Assembly (NCBI GenBank): GCA_036583965.1
Contig: JAZBQD010000014.1
Span: 44,387,490-44,451,489 of the forward strand
Length of the DNA stretch: 64,000 bases
Direction: 5' to 3'
Origin: Prunella strophiata
Taxonomy: Eukaryota; Chordata; Aves; Passeriformes; Prunellidae
In this document: positions 26,976-39,752 of the stretch, piece by piece
Layout of the letters: every line of letters starts with the position of its first letter
How positions within the stretch are numbered: the first letter of the stretch is position 1
The notes under the pieces: model-generated
Seen by the model: only the letters and a program-made list of their open reading frames with translations
The model's database searches: none
Told to the model about the DNA's origin: nothing
Position numbers and translations under genes: made by a program

Positions 26976-29900
26976 CATGGAACAGGCACAGTTTCTGCAC
27001 CTTGAAAATTTCTGTAGAGGACGGCTTCCAAGTAAATTCCAGTTTTGCTTAAAATTCTGTGCTGGAGTCTGCAGGATTGGACACTACAGCAGTGACCCCA
27101 TAAGCTGCATTGGGCTGAAAGTCAGGTCTTCCAGTTCTCAGTTAATGCTCTCCAGAAAAAGACAGCTAACCCAGCCTCTGACTCTAAAAGGTTGTTTCTT
27201 TCATAAAAGAACCCAAACAGCTGAGACCATACTGGATTTTGCCATAGGTCTGCTCTGACATGATAGCATGAGATGTTCTTTCTTTGAACACATGCAGAAC
27301 ACTCACCTTTTCAGAGGATTTAGATAAAGCAGTACTTAAATCAAGATTCATCCCATCTCATTACAGCATTTCACAGAGAGGTCCAAGTTACAAAAGCCAC
27401 CATGCAGTGTAGGCTCATTATGTAATGAGTGGAGAGAGACAGGCACTTTCAGGCTGTGATTTATGTGTTAGGTATCTATTGGCTGCAAAGAATAGCATTG
27501 TTTGAAGATGGAACAAAATCAGTGCAGGAACCTGGGGAATTATCAGTCAGAGAAGATATCCACTGTATTAGAAACCTCCTATTAAAGTGGGGATTGGGAT
27601 TTGGGCACCAAGCCCATTATTAGGCAGAGCTCTCACTTAGATCTGGTTTTTTGCCTATTTCTTAAACCAAATAAAAAGTTAAAGAAATAAAGTACCTGGA
27701 TTTGCAGATAAAGATACAGTAAGTGCCCTGTGCTTGACTCAATTCATAACAGTGAATTAAAAGCTTTTAAGGTTCTGAGGGCAACTATCAACACTGAAAC
27801 ATCTTATTCTGCCTATGTCATCTCTTTACTGCTAAATTAATATTTATTATTGCACAAAATAGCTGCAAAATGCAACCACTAATTTAAATTGTCTTTAGGA
27901 GTTATGAATAATGACAGTTACAAAATGGACTAATAACTTATGGTCAAAAGCCATTAAGGTAAAATGACTTAATTTCAGAGTATAAATACAAGAAACAGTA
28001 AAACTTTAATAACTAATCAGGTAGGAAATCAAATAATAAAATAATAGTTTCCTGGCTACCTGCATCTTCTCTGAACTTGTCAAATTTCTTTAGACAAGTT
28101 ATTATGTATAAAATAAATCTGGACAAAATATGTTCTTATTCAACTATAAAATAATAACTTCCTCCATACTGGACAGTATATGCAATGCTGACAAATGATG
28201 ACCCATACAAAGATTCCAGAACAGGAATTCAGGAATAGTACCAATGTATGAATTATAAATACTGTATATTATTATTATTTGTAATATTAATAAAATGTAT
28301 GGATTATTAATAATATTAATTAATATAATATAATATTAATAATATTACGAACCCAGTTCATAAATTACTCTGATTGTGTACTTGTGGATGGAAACAGCAG
28401 AATGCCACCTCACTAATTTTTTCTCAAAATATGATATGTAAGTATCTAGTAATGAAAGCTAGGTAGTCACTAATAAAATATTTATTTTAATTAGCTCAGT
28501 TAGTAGATGTTTGTATTCAGTGAAAGAAAATGGCATTGCTTTTACAAAACTGTATAAGAGAATGATAGCTAAATATGCAGAACTTCACCTCTAAACTGTT
28601 TCTCACAAATTGTTAGCAAATTCCTTTTTCTGTCACTTGCTGATCAGTTGAACAAGTTACAGATTTGCAATGTCAAAATGAGAATTACTCAAGAAAGGAA
28701 AGTATTAAAATCCTGCAAAGTTCAGGGCTGACAGTCTGAGTATGAAGCAAGGCTCTCCTCTAAATGCTGCTGCCTAAAAACGCTGAAGAAGATGTCTGCT
28801 TTATCATCCAAGTTAGTCTGCACTGTTGAACATCTGGAGGAAGGGCTCTCCTTTGGGGGAACCTCCTTCTCACTGCTGACTACAGAGAAAGCACAGAACA
28901 GTAGTTTAACTGGACACACACCTTCAGATGACTAAGATTTCCTTAAATGTCTAGATGAGTCATTGGTTGCAACCAGTACCATGGACTTTTTCTAAACAAT
29001 TTTTCTTTTTAACTGCAACAATTCAATGATCCAGATCATTGTGAGGGCTTCCAAGCACTAACACCAATATAAGCCAGAGGACAAGAAGATCCAGCTTAAA
29101 CCAAGGAGGATGCCAGACCTTCTCTATTCATGGCAGAGCAGATTTATGGAAGAATAAAGAAAATTGCTTTTCACAGTACAAAGAATGCCATTATTTTCTC
29201 AGTGGTTTTGGAGCAGAAATTCTTTCTGCCTGCACAAACAGAGAATACACTGAGTAGTAGTTTCCACTTATAAGCAGAAAAATCTGCTTCCTAGTGATTC
29301 TAATAATTAACTTTTCTGATGTTTATTTTAGCTAATTAACTAATATTATAAAATAATATTTGATGTCAAAATTATAGTCAACTAAATCCCATTATTTTAT
29401 TTGATTGTGATCAGTGATCTATAAATAACTAAACTCTTTAGCACTATTTCACAGAAAAAAGAAAATTATTTCAGTTTTACTGTTCTAGAAAACAACCTTG
29501 ACAGTTTTAAAAAGCATAAATATCATACAGGAATCAGCACTATCATATGTGGGAAGTTAGATCTTGGAGCTTTAAGCAGGTGAATGGACTAAAATGACAC
29601 TGCAGAATGGAAAGGAGTTTAGGTCACTGAAGAAATTCTCCTGGTGAATATATAGCCTTATACAGTTACAGTCTATCAGCTACAACAGGTAGAAGAAAAT
29701 TCTATAAGGTTGTCTCTCTAGTTTCAGAAATAAATGTATGATTTTAGATATTTAATTATAAGCTAAGAAAATTACAAAATCTGAGGAGCTTGTGAATAGC
29801 AACACAAGTTATAACTAGTGGTCAAAACAATAACTGGCACAGGACTAACAATAGCCCAGCAGATAGGAAAGATGGCAACAGTAAGATTACTCACAATGTG

Positions 29901-32900
29901 CAGCTGAACAGGAACTGGCAATATCCCCCATTTGTGTTAAACAGTTCAAAGTGCAATTCCTGTTCCTGCTCTGAGACAGGGCTTCTACCAGCATCCCAAG
30001 TGCTGACACTTCACAGGGAGTGGAGAAAGGAGAGGTGGCAGGGGAAGCTGGCAGCAGGTCAAGCAATGCTATGAAGGGACTGCACTACTGCAATTTCTTC
30101 AAGGCAGTAAAAAACCTACATCTCTTTTTTTTTGGGAGAAGCAGTTAGCCAGTTTTAAAAGCACAATACTCAGGACACCAGCTGGTAGGTGGTGCATGAT
30201 CTGGAAAATAAAAACTGATCCAAACATACATAGAGCAGAAATGTAGCTCCAGGTCTAGGCAGCTAGACCCCACAGAGCAGCTCTTCAACTGGGAGACACA
30301 GTATTCAGCTATCAACCTGTCTCAGATAAAGAAGTTTTTGTGACAAATCCCGGGACAATTTCCAGCCAAAACTGAATACACCTAGTCCCAGGAAGACAGA
30401 GGACTACACATAAAGCAAGGACCTTCTGACTGCCCCTAGTAAACTCACAGCAGACCAGAGCACCAGCAGTGGAAAGTGGCCCTGGCACAACCCATAGGGT
30501 CCAGCAAGACCACCTGGAAATGCAGGCACAGGAAGACACAGTCAGAACAAGAGTACTCTAAACTCTGAAATCAAGCTCATCTCCAACAATGGCCATTGCC
30601 AAAACGAGATGCCAGCTGTAGCTGGTAGACATAGCTGACCCCCTCTGAGCACTTCAGGCAGACTCCATTGTTAGTATTTAAAATTGGGGAAACATAGCTC
30701 CATCCAAAATCCACACACTCCAGGGAGTAAAATGAAGGAACAGATGATGAACACTTTTGCTGGATCTGCACAACACTTCAAGAAGCAGGAAAACAAAGAA
30801 TTACAAAACCAGCAATGGAGTCAATATTGCAGAACAGCTGTCGAGGCAGCTTTGCAGATCTAGCTTCAGATGCTTAGCAAGCGTAATGGCATCAATTACA
30901 CCTAATTCACATTTTTAAAAGTACTGAGTGTCCTACAAAACAAGTACCAGTGAGGGAATGGTATTCTACATAATACGCTGGACAGCAAGACACTTTCTTC
31001 AAAGAATGCCTCTCTCTTCAAGGAAGATCCCAAAAAAGAGACTCTGGTCTCAGTATTCTGACCCTTTAGCAAGTGACAGGAAGCAGTAAAACACAGGGTG
31101 GTTTCCTCAGCCTGATGAGAAAGCTCAATGAAACAAGCACGTATATTGCCACTGGCACAATCCTCCAGCTTCTCAGTTACTGTATGTAAATCTGCCTTTT
31201 TATCTCTGTTTGATTCAAAAGCTTCCCATGTGAGAGACCAAAGAAAACAACTTCCCCTCTTCCCATGAGTGTAGTTTCCACTCTCAGTTCCATTCACACA
31301 GAAACACAACTAAGGACCTTAACTTCAGTGACCAATAAAGTCATGTGTCAGCCCTGCCCCATAAACTCCATGCCACATTCCATTGTTAGTGCCTGAGTTT
31401 ATGTATTCAAATCCACAAAAGGATTTGTTAGCTTTCTGCATCAACAATTAAAGACTATATTCACCCTACTCCAGAGTGCCAAGGGGTAACCAGGAATGCC
31501 CATGCAGCAGAATCAACATGCCTGTATCTCCTGTCTTAGCAAGCAATCATACATGCAGGATTTATCATCCCACAGAGAAGATGCTACCTTTTATTCCCAT
31601 TAGTGAATTTCATTTTCTCAGTTTCATTCTGAAGTTCCCCTTAGTGGTTTCCTTAAATTCACAGAATAATCTATTTTTCATGCCACCATGGGAGTGGGCA
31701 AATGTGTAGTAACGACTTCAGTTGTACATAATCTATTTGCTGGGAAGAAAAATCATTGTACCAAGGCCTTGTACCACTAAAAAAATAGTAATTTGTTTGC
31801 TTCATTTAGAAATATTTAAAATTCATTCAATTGAACATATATTAAAAAATGACTAATTTTCATAGCAATTGATAAATTACAAGGATGTTTCAATGTGATT
31901 GAGTACACAATCTCTGCAACAACTGTCATACTTTAAAAACAGCAATGAAGTATGTTTCCCTAACCACCAGCTGGAAGTTTAATTAGTTAGATGGTAAGTT
32001 TTAGCATCTACTTTCAGAAGAGATAAGATATATATGAATTATTTTTTCCAGTAATGTGCATGCTGTGCATGCCACTCAAAAAGACAGTGAATGCAGTCTG
32101 GGAAAGTTTGCATCCTTTCCATATCCCTTACCAACCCCTGAGGCACATACTAAATATAACCAAGGTTAATTTTTTAAAAAAAAAACATTTATTTTTCAAT
32201 TTATTATGACTTCATACTTGGTGACACCATATTTTAAAATTATACTAGGCTGGTTTTAGACAGTAATTAGCTCTATATAAAACCCAACAGCCTTATTGAA
32301 CATAAAGTAATGACATTATCCCTTAACAGCACAAACTGAATTGAAGCTACCTAATAAATTCTTTGAGCAAAGACAACACGCATCAGAGAGAACATTATTC
32401 TACCATTAATTTTTATTATATGAGCAAAAGTAGATCACAGCAGCTCATGAGCAAAAAGAGCAAAACCAGATGCTCTAATCGTTAGCACAGTGTTAGCTTC
32501 TGTTAGTAAACAGAAATGCCAACAGGTTTTTATGTCTTTATTATGTACATTTGTACATAATATTTAATCGGAAGTAACTGACACTTATCTGGCAAAATGG
32601 GAGCCTTTTGTTCATTCTACACAAGAAACTGCTGCGAGGAAAAATTACTCTGTTATAAGCAAATTTTTACAGCATTGCACATTAATATTTTTTTTAACTC
32701 CTACTCTTGAATAGTTTTAACAGATAGCACACAATATTTACTTTCTTAGCCAAATAAACCCTCAGCATTGCTATTTGACTTATTTCAGATTTCAAGAGGG
32801 AAACTCCAAAAAGCACAGTAAGGAAAAAAAATAGAAAATACTTTCACAAAAATAACATTTTAACTTTTCTCTTTTCATAGCAAAATACTATATCAATCAA

Positions 32901-33660
32901 AATTCAATTAAAATTTCAAAGAACTTTAAATTTTGTGAATTAACTGAATTTATTTTAAGAGAGGTTCTTCACTGTCCTGAAACTCTGGATCATCAATGTT
33001 GTAAGACTGGAATTTACATGCTAATAAAATCACACATAAAAACACCCAGATAAAAAGCAGACTGCAAGAGCTCTGAAAAGACTCAGTGTTTCATAGCTAT
33101 TTCTTCTTAATTTTTTCCTCTAAAATGCCAGTTAATTTGCTGACAAAGTATTTCTAATAAAGCAGTATTTTCATGCACACAGTATTTTTTTTAATATGCA
33201 AGCATGCTTATGTACTTACATGACTGCATTCTCAGTACAATTTCAAAGCACTCCAAAAATAAATAATTTAAACCTCTCACATGAAAACTTTCATGTTATG
33301 TGAAAAATTACTAAAAGAATTCATCATGCAGGTGATCTCTGATCAAGTTATACTTGAAATTAAAAAAAAATATGGAGTGATCCAAAATGGTAACTTCAGT
33401 ACAAGTACAGCAGCCTTTTATACACACAGAAAAGCAGTAAGGAAATGTTTTACCAGGTCACACAGAAAAAATTCCAATCATCTTTCTTAGTCAAATCACG
33501 TTTTAAACCTCAATAACCACACAATGTAAAAGAAAGCCAGCCAGCAAAGATTGGTAGAGTGGAAGTACTTCTTACTGCTAACACCACTAGTCATATGTCC
33601 TTTTGCATTAAGTTAGGTCGTCAATCAAAAAAACAGAGAAGGAAAGGCAGTGAGAAGAGA
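26976..33660. other. Non-coding AT-rich DNA, no gene recognised
   Basis: This stretch is AT-rich and CpG-poor. It includes a TA-rich simple repeat (28263-28347). A somewhat less AT-rich zone at about 29930-31310 contains a 135-codon minus-strand frame (30902-31309) with no recognisable domain. No LTR or CR1 end was recognised. Confidence 0.65.
28263..28347. repeat. TA-rich simple repeat (TAATAT/ATT type)
   Basis: About 85 bases consist almost only of A and T, in interrupted TAATAT- and TTA-like units. It melts easily and is probably unstable in length. It is a microsatellite-like tract with no sign of an origin or promoter. Confidence 0.8.
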
Positions 33661-33989
33661 TGGACAGCAGTGAAGATGCAGATTGTGGTGGAAGAATATT
33701 CCAGACTCCCAACACCCAGATCTCCCAAAATGACTTGGTGAATAGTCCTGAAATAGCACAGCAAGGTGATTGGAAACACCATGCAAAGCAGGCCAAAAAT
33801 CAAACATTTAGCACACTCAAGTTTAAAGACCAAAAGCTGCATTTTCCTGCAGAGCTGTCTGCACAGCGAGCCACAGGCAGCGCCATGCGCGAGGTTCGCT
33901 GTGCGCGCAGGAGCCTCCCTTCGCACCGCGCTGCTCGGAACCACTGCGGCACATTCAGGACAGGCTGCACAGCATGGAACATGGCCTAA
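33660..33989 (+). other. Candidate 109-codon frame running into a CpG cluster (uncertain)
   Basis: An ATG at 33660, with a purine at -3 and G at +4, opens a frame to a stop at 33989. The first ~60 residues are polar and mixed in composition. The last ~40 are arginine-rich because they are read from the CpG cluster at 33867-33948. I recognise no domain. An overlapping frame of similar length is open on the other strand, which argues against selection on either. It is kept because frame and CpG cluster coincide, as at some first exons. Confidence 0.15.
33867..33948. promoter_or_regulatory. Isolated micro CpG cluster
   Basis: Twelve CpG dinucleotides occur within 82 bases, in surroundings that have almost none for kilobases. 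Retention of this many CpGs implies an unmethylated element in the germ line (a small promoter or enhancer) or a recent insertion that has not yet decayed. I see no TATA or CCAAT box, and no LTR or CR1 structure beside it. It is too short to meet standard CpG-island length criteria. Confidence 0.5.
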
Positions 33990-36900
33990 TCAACATGGAA
34001 CAAAGCCATCACTGGCACCAGCAGCTCATCATTTACAAACATGTGACTAACATGAGCATAGTGGGATCTTTGTTCTCACTCTGAAGCAATTATCAAGGAA
34101 GATTCAATGTGGAAAACTGACATAAAGGCATGTGCAAGTAGGAAACTCTTCACGGGATTTATCTGAACACAGGCTTCAAAGACTAGAGTTTCTTATTTAG
34201 GGACTTAATATAAAAGAAAAATAAAGTTCAAACTGCTTAATTGTTCTGAATTCACGGAATGATAATGAACTTGCTTTGAAAGGTTTAAACTAGAATTATA
34301 CATTTACTTGACTTTAATAATAATATCTATTTAGGAAATAGAAAAACTGTGACTGCACACTTACACCATTAGTATTTCAGGAGGAAAGTTTAAACACTGG
34401 CTTTTATTTAGGAAAATCAGTTTAAAATGGGAAATTAAAGTATCAGCAGAAGCTGATTTATGACATCACAATATCAAAATATTAAATCAATCTCCTGTTC
34501 ACTAATTTCCAGTGCTCACCTACAAAGCAAGCATAACCATCTGTAGCTCAGCTCTTTATTTCAGAAGTTAAAGTACTTCAGTGGTCTGGTGAAAGCTGTT
34601 CTTCACACATCTAGAAGCAGAAGAGAGAATTCCCATGAAGTTCTTCTCCTCCAGCCTTCAGAGTGTGGAACATGAGATAGTTACACCACTGCATACAGAA
34701 AGAGCTCCACAATTGACCTGCTAAGATCTTTCTTGTGTGTGATGAAAGGTGAACCTAGGTTTGCCACATCTACCTGCTGATCTGGATTAAAAGCCTTAAG
34801 AGTTGATCAAAAAGTAGTATTGGGCTACACAGATTGACATACATTCTGGAATGCTTATCAAATACGTAAGCTGCCCTAAAAGAGAGCTGACATTAATAAC
34901 AATACAAAAATCAGTGGGAAATATACTCTCTTCTGAGATCTTTTTCTGTCCCTTATGCTCTCAGCAATTTCTAAAAATATTTCTGCCAACATATTGTTTT
35001 GTGTCAAATAAAAACTGAAGACATTTAAGGATATGATCTTTGGTTTTTATGCCTCATTGTTATAAAATTAGCTTCAGATTCATTATTCAGAATAGAAACA
35101 GTTTTAAATATTAAACATAAAGAATGTGCATCTAATACTTGGACCTGTGTTTTATCTATAGAACATTTCACATCCTGTTTGTGCCCTGGGAATTGAAGTT
35201 TATTATTTTCAAAAGAATTAACATGATTTTGACAGGGGAAAAACAAAAAAGACAGCCTGCATCAAATTTTTAATGCTGAAACATATCTGGTATACAAGAT
35301 CGGTATGCACAAATGTCTAGTCTATTTGTGTTTACTTTCAGCACATCATTTCAGAAACATTTTTTCAAATAGCCACAATATTAATATCTGTTCTTCATTC
35401 AATGAACATTCATATTGAATAGTTCCTGAACGTTCAGAGTGTATTAAACAGATTACTTTTTCTAGTTCATTTTCATGTACTTACAATCGTAAATTTCATT
35501 ACACTGCAGCAGGAATTTAAAAAAAATAAAGTGGTTGGCTGGTTGGTTGACTGGGGGGTTTTTAGTGAGATGGGGGAAAAAATGGAGCAATTCTTTTTTG
35601 AGTGAAAATCAACTACATTCCACTTCCAGTATTAAGAGCACAACCAAATCCATCTAAAAGTTCCTTGAAGACAGGCACAGTTATGGAATGATCTTTCAGA
35701 TATTTACAGATGCACCCAAACCACAGCAAAAGCTTGTTTTCAGCTTTTCAGGCATGCCTGCTTCAGGCCTCACTTAGCATTGCAGAACTGTCACTCCACA
35801 GGACTTTCTGCATACTTTCAGTCTGATAAACTGCCTGAATTGGCTGAACTATTTAAGTAATCCACTGGACTATTTAAGCACATTTATCACCTCCTAGCAC
35901 CAACTTATTTCCTTCAGAACCCCTCTTCTGGAGAAAGGGTGTTTCCTATTCAGTTTCTTGTCTTAAATCACACTCTGGCATAGTCCCTCTCCCTTCCATC
36001 GTGAGTGAGAAGTGAAGAGTATCACCCAGCCCACTTTGATGGCAAACTTGGGCTAAACTTGGGTAATGAACATTGTGTTATTAGGTATCTCCAAACTGGC
36101 TAGTTTCAGAGAGATTATTTCAAAACACAATGGTGAAAAAAAAAAAAGGTTTGAATACCTCTGACCTAGTCTTTCATATTTTTTTTTTTTTTTAATACAA
36201 GGGTCACAGGCACTTACATTCACTTCATGTTCAGAGAAGTGAAGAATATGTCTACTCCTCCTGACTGATTAACTCAGACATAGATATCTACATTTTAGAT
36301 GCCTCAGTTGGGTTAGATGAGCATCAGCAAATTATTTAAGGAAGCATTATGAGCGATATGAAAACATCCCAGACTTCCCCACACTTCCCAAGGCCTGAGC
36401 ACAGAACTGCAGAGGAGTAGGGCTGCCACAAGCAACAGAAAAACAGCAGCAATGGCTCCATACTGTGGACTCTGTCCAGATTTTCTCAGCTTCTACCTAA
36501 GAGAAAATTCTTTGCATTTGAGACTCAGCTGACACAACTCTTTTGCCTTTAAGAGGAAGATAAAATCATCTAACGGAACTAATTATGGAAAGGAATCTGC
36601 ATATAACTATGGAAGTAATCTTTTCTCACTTCCCCAGTGAGATGGGGTAAAAATACTTCACAACACTACCAAGGAGTTAACATAATTTATTTCCAACCTG
36701 TTTATGGAGTATCACTCTCAAGAGATCAAATTTAATGAACAAGGGTATGTCTAAGAGGAAAGGGAATACAGATCTGTAGGTACTTGACTGAAACTCTCAA
36801 GCAATCAGGCATATGAAAATATTTAATAGGCATGGAAAGCAGGAGATAAATGAACACTGGAGAAGGCATTTTTAATCAGTACAAGTAAACTCATAACTGC

Positions 36901-37893
36901 AACATAAGAGTAACTTGATTGGAATTCATGTAGCTTAGTAATTTTTACAGTATAAAGGCTTTTCCTTGCTTATTAGATTACTGAATTAGGTGGTTGAAGT
37001 CTAAAGCACTCTAATGTTCTTCCAAGAACTTGGGTGAAATTCATTAATTCACCTGATTCTATTTTGAAAAAAACATCATGCCAAGAACAACACTAAATAA
37101 TATGGGTTAGAGGCTTTGTCTGGCTAGTCTCAAAGAATCTACTTTTATTCTTTTATTTGCTGTGTCACACGAATTGTACTATGCTGAGGATGTTGCATAC
37201 TCTGTCACTGTTTGGTTAACTGCTGGAAAATTGCCAATAGAAAGAAAATTGAGAAATTATTTTAATGAAGTGGTTTTCTAAACAATCTTAGATGAAAAGT
37301 CTCTCTATACAACTTTTGAGCTGTACCTCTATCTCACTCTTCATCTCTATATTTCTGTAGTCTCTACCATCTAAGCATCTAAGAATCTTATAGCTTTTGC
37401 CAATATTTATTATTCACAGCAATCTCATACAGAAAGAAACTGATCATATCACTTTATGATAAATAAACAATGAAAATGTTGTAAAGTAAGACCATTATAG
37501 CATTATATATTTTCAAAGCCTATTCTAATGATTTTGAAAATACTTCACTTAAAAAAAAAACAACCTAGGCTGTTAGGTATTAGGTTTGTTTTCATATAGT
37601 ATAGATTAAATCAATTACATAGATTACATTAAATCTTTTATATACAGTTTATGCTTCTGAGAAATTAGATTTACCAAAACTGGTGTTCTGTTTAGACTAA
37701 CATTACCACAAATCCAAATTCAGTTCTTCTGCCTGTATGTCTCAGCTATGAAGCAACATACTACTACTGTAATTTTCTTTGCCAATATGCTCCCATAACA
37801 TATTATGAAAGCCATATATGCCAGAGATAGGGATTCTTGCTCATACACAATGTAGTTAACATTTAAGGACACTAAACCACAAATTATACTTTT
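33990..37893. other. Non-coding AT-rich DNA, no gene recognised
   Basis: This is AT-rich sequence with poly(A)/poly(T) runs near 36130-36195. No frame exceeds about 75 codons and no repeat family was recognised. Confidence 0.7.
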
Positions 37894-37947
37894 AGCTTTC
37901 TATAACAGTAAAACTGAGCAAGCTTTCTATAACAGTAAAACCAAGCA
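37894..37947. repeat. 27-bp tandem duplication, two copies
   Basis: The unit beginning AGCTTTCTATAACAG occurs at 37894-37920 and 37921-37947, with two transition differences near its end. It is a small local duplication that has begun to diverge. Confidence 0.9.
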
Positions 37948-38192
37948 ACTGGTCCAGGACCACCAGGACATGCATTTGAAAAAGACTCTATGACCAAAGT
38001 GGCCATAGTAACATTTTAGTATATGCATGTATAATGCATACCACCAACCATCAACAGTAATTCTTGCAACAAGGTCTCCTAACTTCTGAAAACACTAACA
38101 CACAGCTTTTATGAAATAGTCCATCTTGGTTAAGGTTAATCTAAGAGTAAATAACCTTTCTCTTTAAAAAAATACATTTTTCTGTACTTTAC

Positions 38193-38408
38193 TGGTGTTT
38201 CTTGCATTTTCAAATTCCAGCTTTACAGCCCTGCTGCATTTTGTCAAATTAAAGAGCTCTCTAACAGTAGCTTTCTCTTCCCGATGCAGGTACTCACAAT
38301 CTTTGATCAAGTCAACTCTGAACTCCTCTTTATAAACCAAATAAATTGATCTTAAGTCAGTCACACAGCAAGGTGTTTTTGCTAGACCACAAAGTATTTT
38401 TCCATGAG
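38193..38408 (-). other. Candidate exon-like open segment (minus strand, uncertain)
   Basis: Read on the minus strand, 72 codons are open between a possible acceptor (TATAG just before 38408, with a T-run further upstream) and a possible donor (CCA then GTAAAGT at 38193/38192). The frame stays open to a stop at 38164. The peptide is rich in Glu, Lys, Arg and Leu, with motifs such as VYKEEFR and HREEKATVREL, which looks more protein-like than most frames in the window. I do not recognise the family, the length is not significant alone, and the acceptor is weak. It could be a real exon, a decayed pseudogene or chance. Confidence 0.2.
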
Positions 38409-38590
38409 CTATATGCCTTCAGAACTTTCACAGTAGTAAAAAAAATTCTTTTGCTTTGGAATGTATGTGCAAGAACTAAACAAAGCACTAACATAATTTC
38501 TTAATAAAATGAGCATTTATTATTTCATATAATTGATAAATTAATTTGGAGACTTCTCATATGGCTATATAGGTTTTCACACAGTTGTAG

Positions 38591-38653
38591 AGAGAGCTGG
38601 ACTCGATGATCCTTGTGGTTCCCTTCCAACTCAGAATATTCTGTGATTCTGTG
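38591..38653 (+). mobile_element. CR1 LINE 3' end, heavily 5'-truncated
   Basis: About 60 bases match the CR1 3' terminus: GGACTCGATGATCCTTGTGG, then CCCTTCCAAC, ending in the octamer-type tail ATTCTGTGATTCTGTG. CR1 is the main avian LINE. It inserts with strong 5' truncation and ends in a short tandem octamer rather than poly(A). No coding part of the element remains. Confidence 0.88.
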
Positions 38654-39164
38654 GAGCTAAAAGGTCTCCTTTTTATAACTCATGATTTCACATGTTCACA
38701 TGAACACACTCCTGTACATGTACACGCACTCTTCGTGTTTAACTGTGCTGATTCAATTACTTACATTTCACAAGAACTTTAGGATTACTACTATTAAAGT
38801 AATAGTAACATTTCAACACACAACACATCGTATTTCCTCTCTGTTAAGGCTCTTTCATTTAATGCATTTATGGAGTATTAAATGCAATTAATGAAGTTTT
38901 ATTTCATTGAAGGAAACAACCACATTTTCACAGGATTAGCAAACTTCAAATTGTATTCAATCAAGAAAAGCATTAGTCATATTCATCTACCTGTATCTGA
39001 TTATTTACTAATTTTTTTCTCATGTGATAGAATTCCTGCTTCATCACTCATTTCCAAGAAACATGAATTACACTTTTGTGGGTGCATTAAGTCATCATAA
39101 TATTTACTTTATAAATGTTGCTTTATTACTAAGCACTTAGCTGGATACTTGTATGGTACCAAAA

Positions 39165-39752
39165 TTAAATAATTTTTGCAGCTGTCAATGTGCCACACAT
39201 TTCTACAGTACCAGATAAATCCATAATCACGCTGCTGATTGTCAGCAAAACTACAATGGACAGTTTTATTACTGCTGGCAAACAAACTGTCACAGAGTCC
39301 TCTGAGAGCCATGCTGTGCCATGACTGCTGCATGCAACACACTGGAAAATCCTATCTCTGGAAGGATTAACCACTACTCCCCTGCCAGTAAAGACTGAAG
39401 GCCACATAAAAAAATGAGATAATTGACAATTAAAGTGTTGGGAGATTGTAAGTGGCTCAGTCATTATTGGGCTTGATCCAGTTCTGAAAGAAATAACTGA
39501 AAGAGTCCCCCTGATGATGCAGACTGTAAGTAACACTGCTAAAATAAATCCTATTGAAGTATAGGCTTGAAGTTGTCTTCTATATTTTACACATTTAGAA
39601 CTACTAAGAAAAGCAAACTGCTGCCACTTATAAGTTTCATTTTTAGCACATATTCCTCTGAAATACTTAATTAGGTAATCTAACTGTTCCACTTTACTAC
39701 TGACATTTAGCTCTGCAGGAAAACCAATAAATGGTACACAAATTAAATGCAT
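39165..39752 (-). other. 195-codon open reading frame of unknown status
   Basis: This is the longest frame outside the minisatellite and the CpG island. It starts with ATG at 39752 and stops at 39165. The translation would have hydrophobic segments at residues ~66-81 and ~161-178 and possible N-glycosylation sites at Asn16 and Asn38, so a small membrane protein is conceivable. I recognise no family and see no promoter or CpG island. An open frame of about this length is expected by chance in 64 kb of such composition. A second, 77-codon minus-strand frame overlaps it at 39109-39342. Confidence 0.18.
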
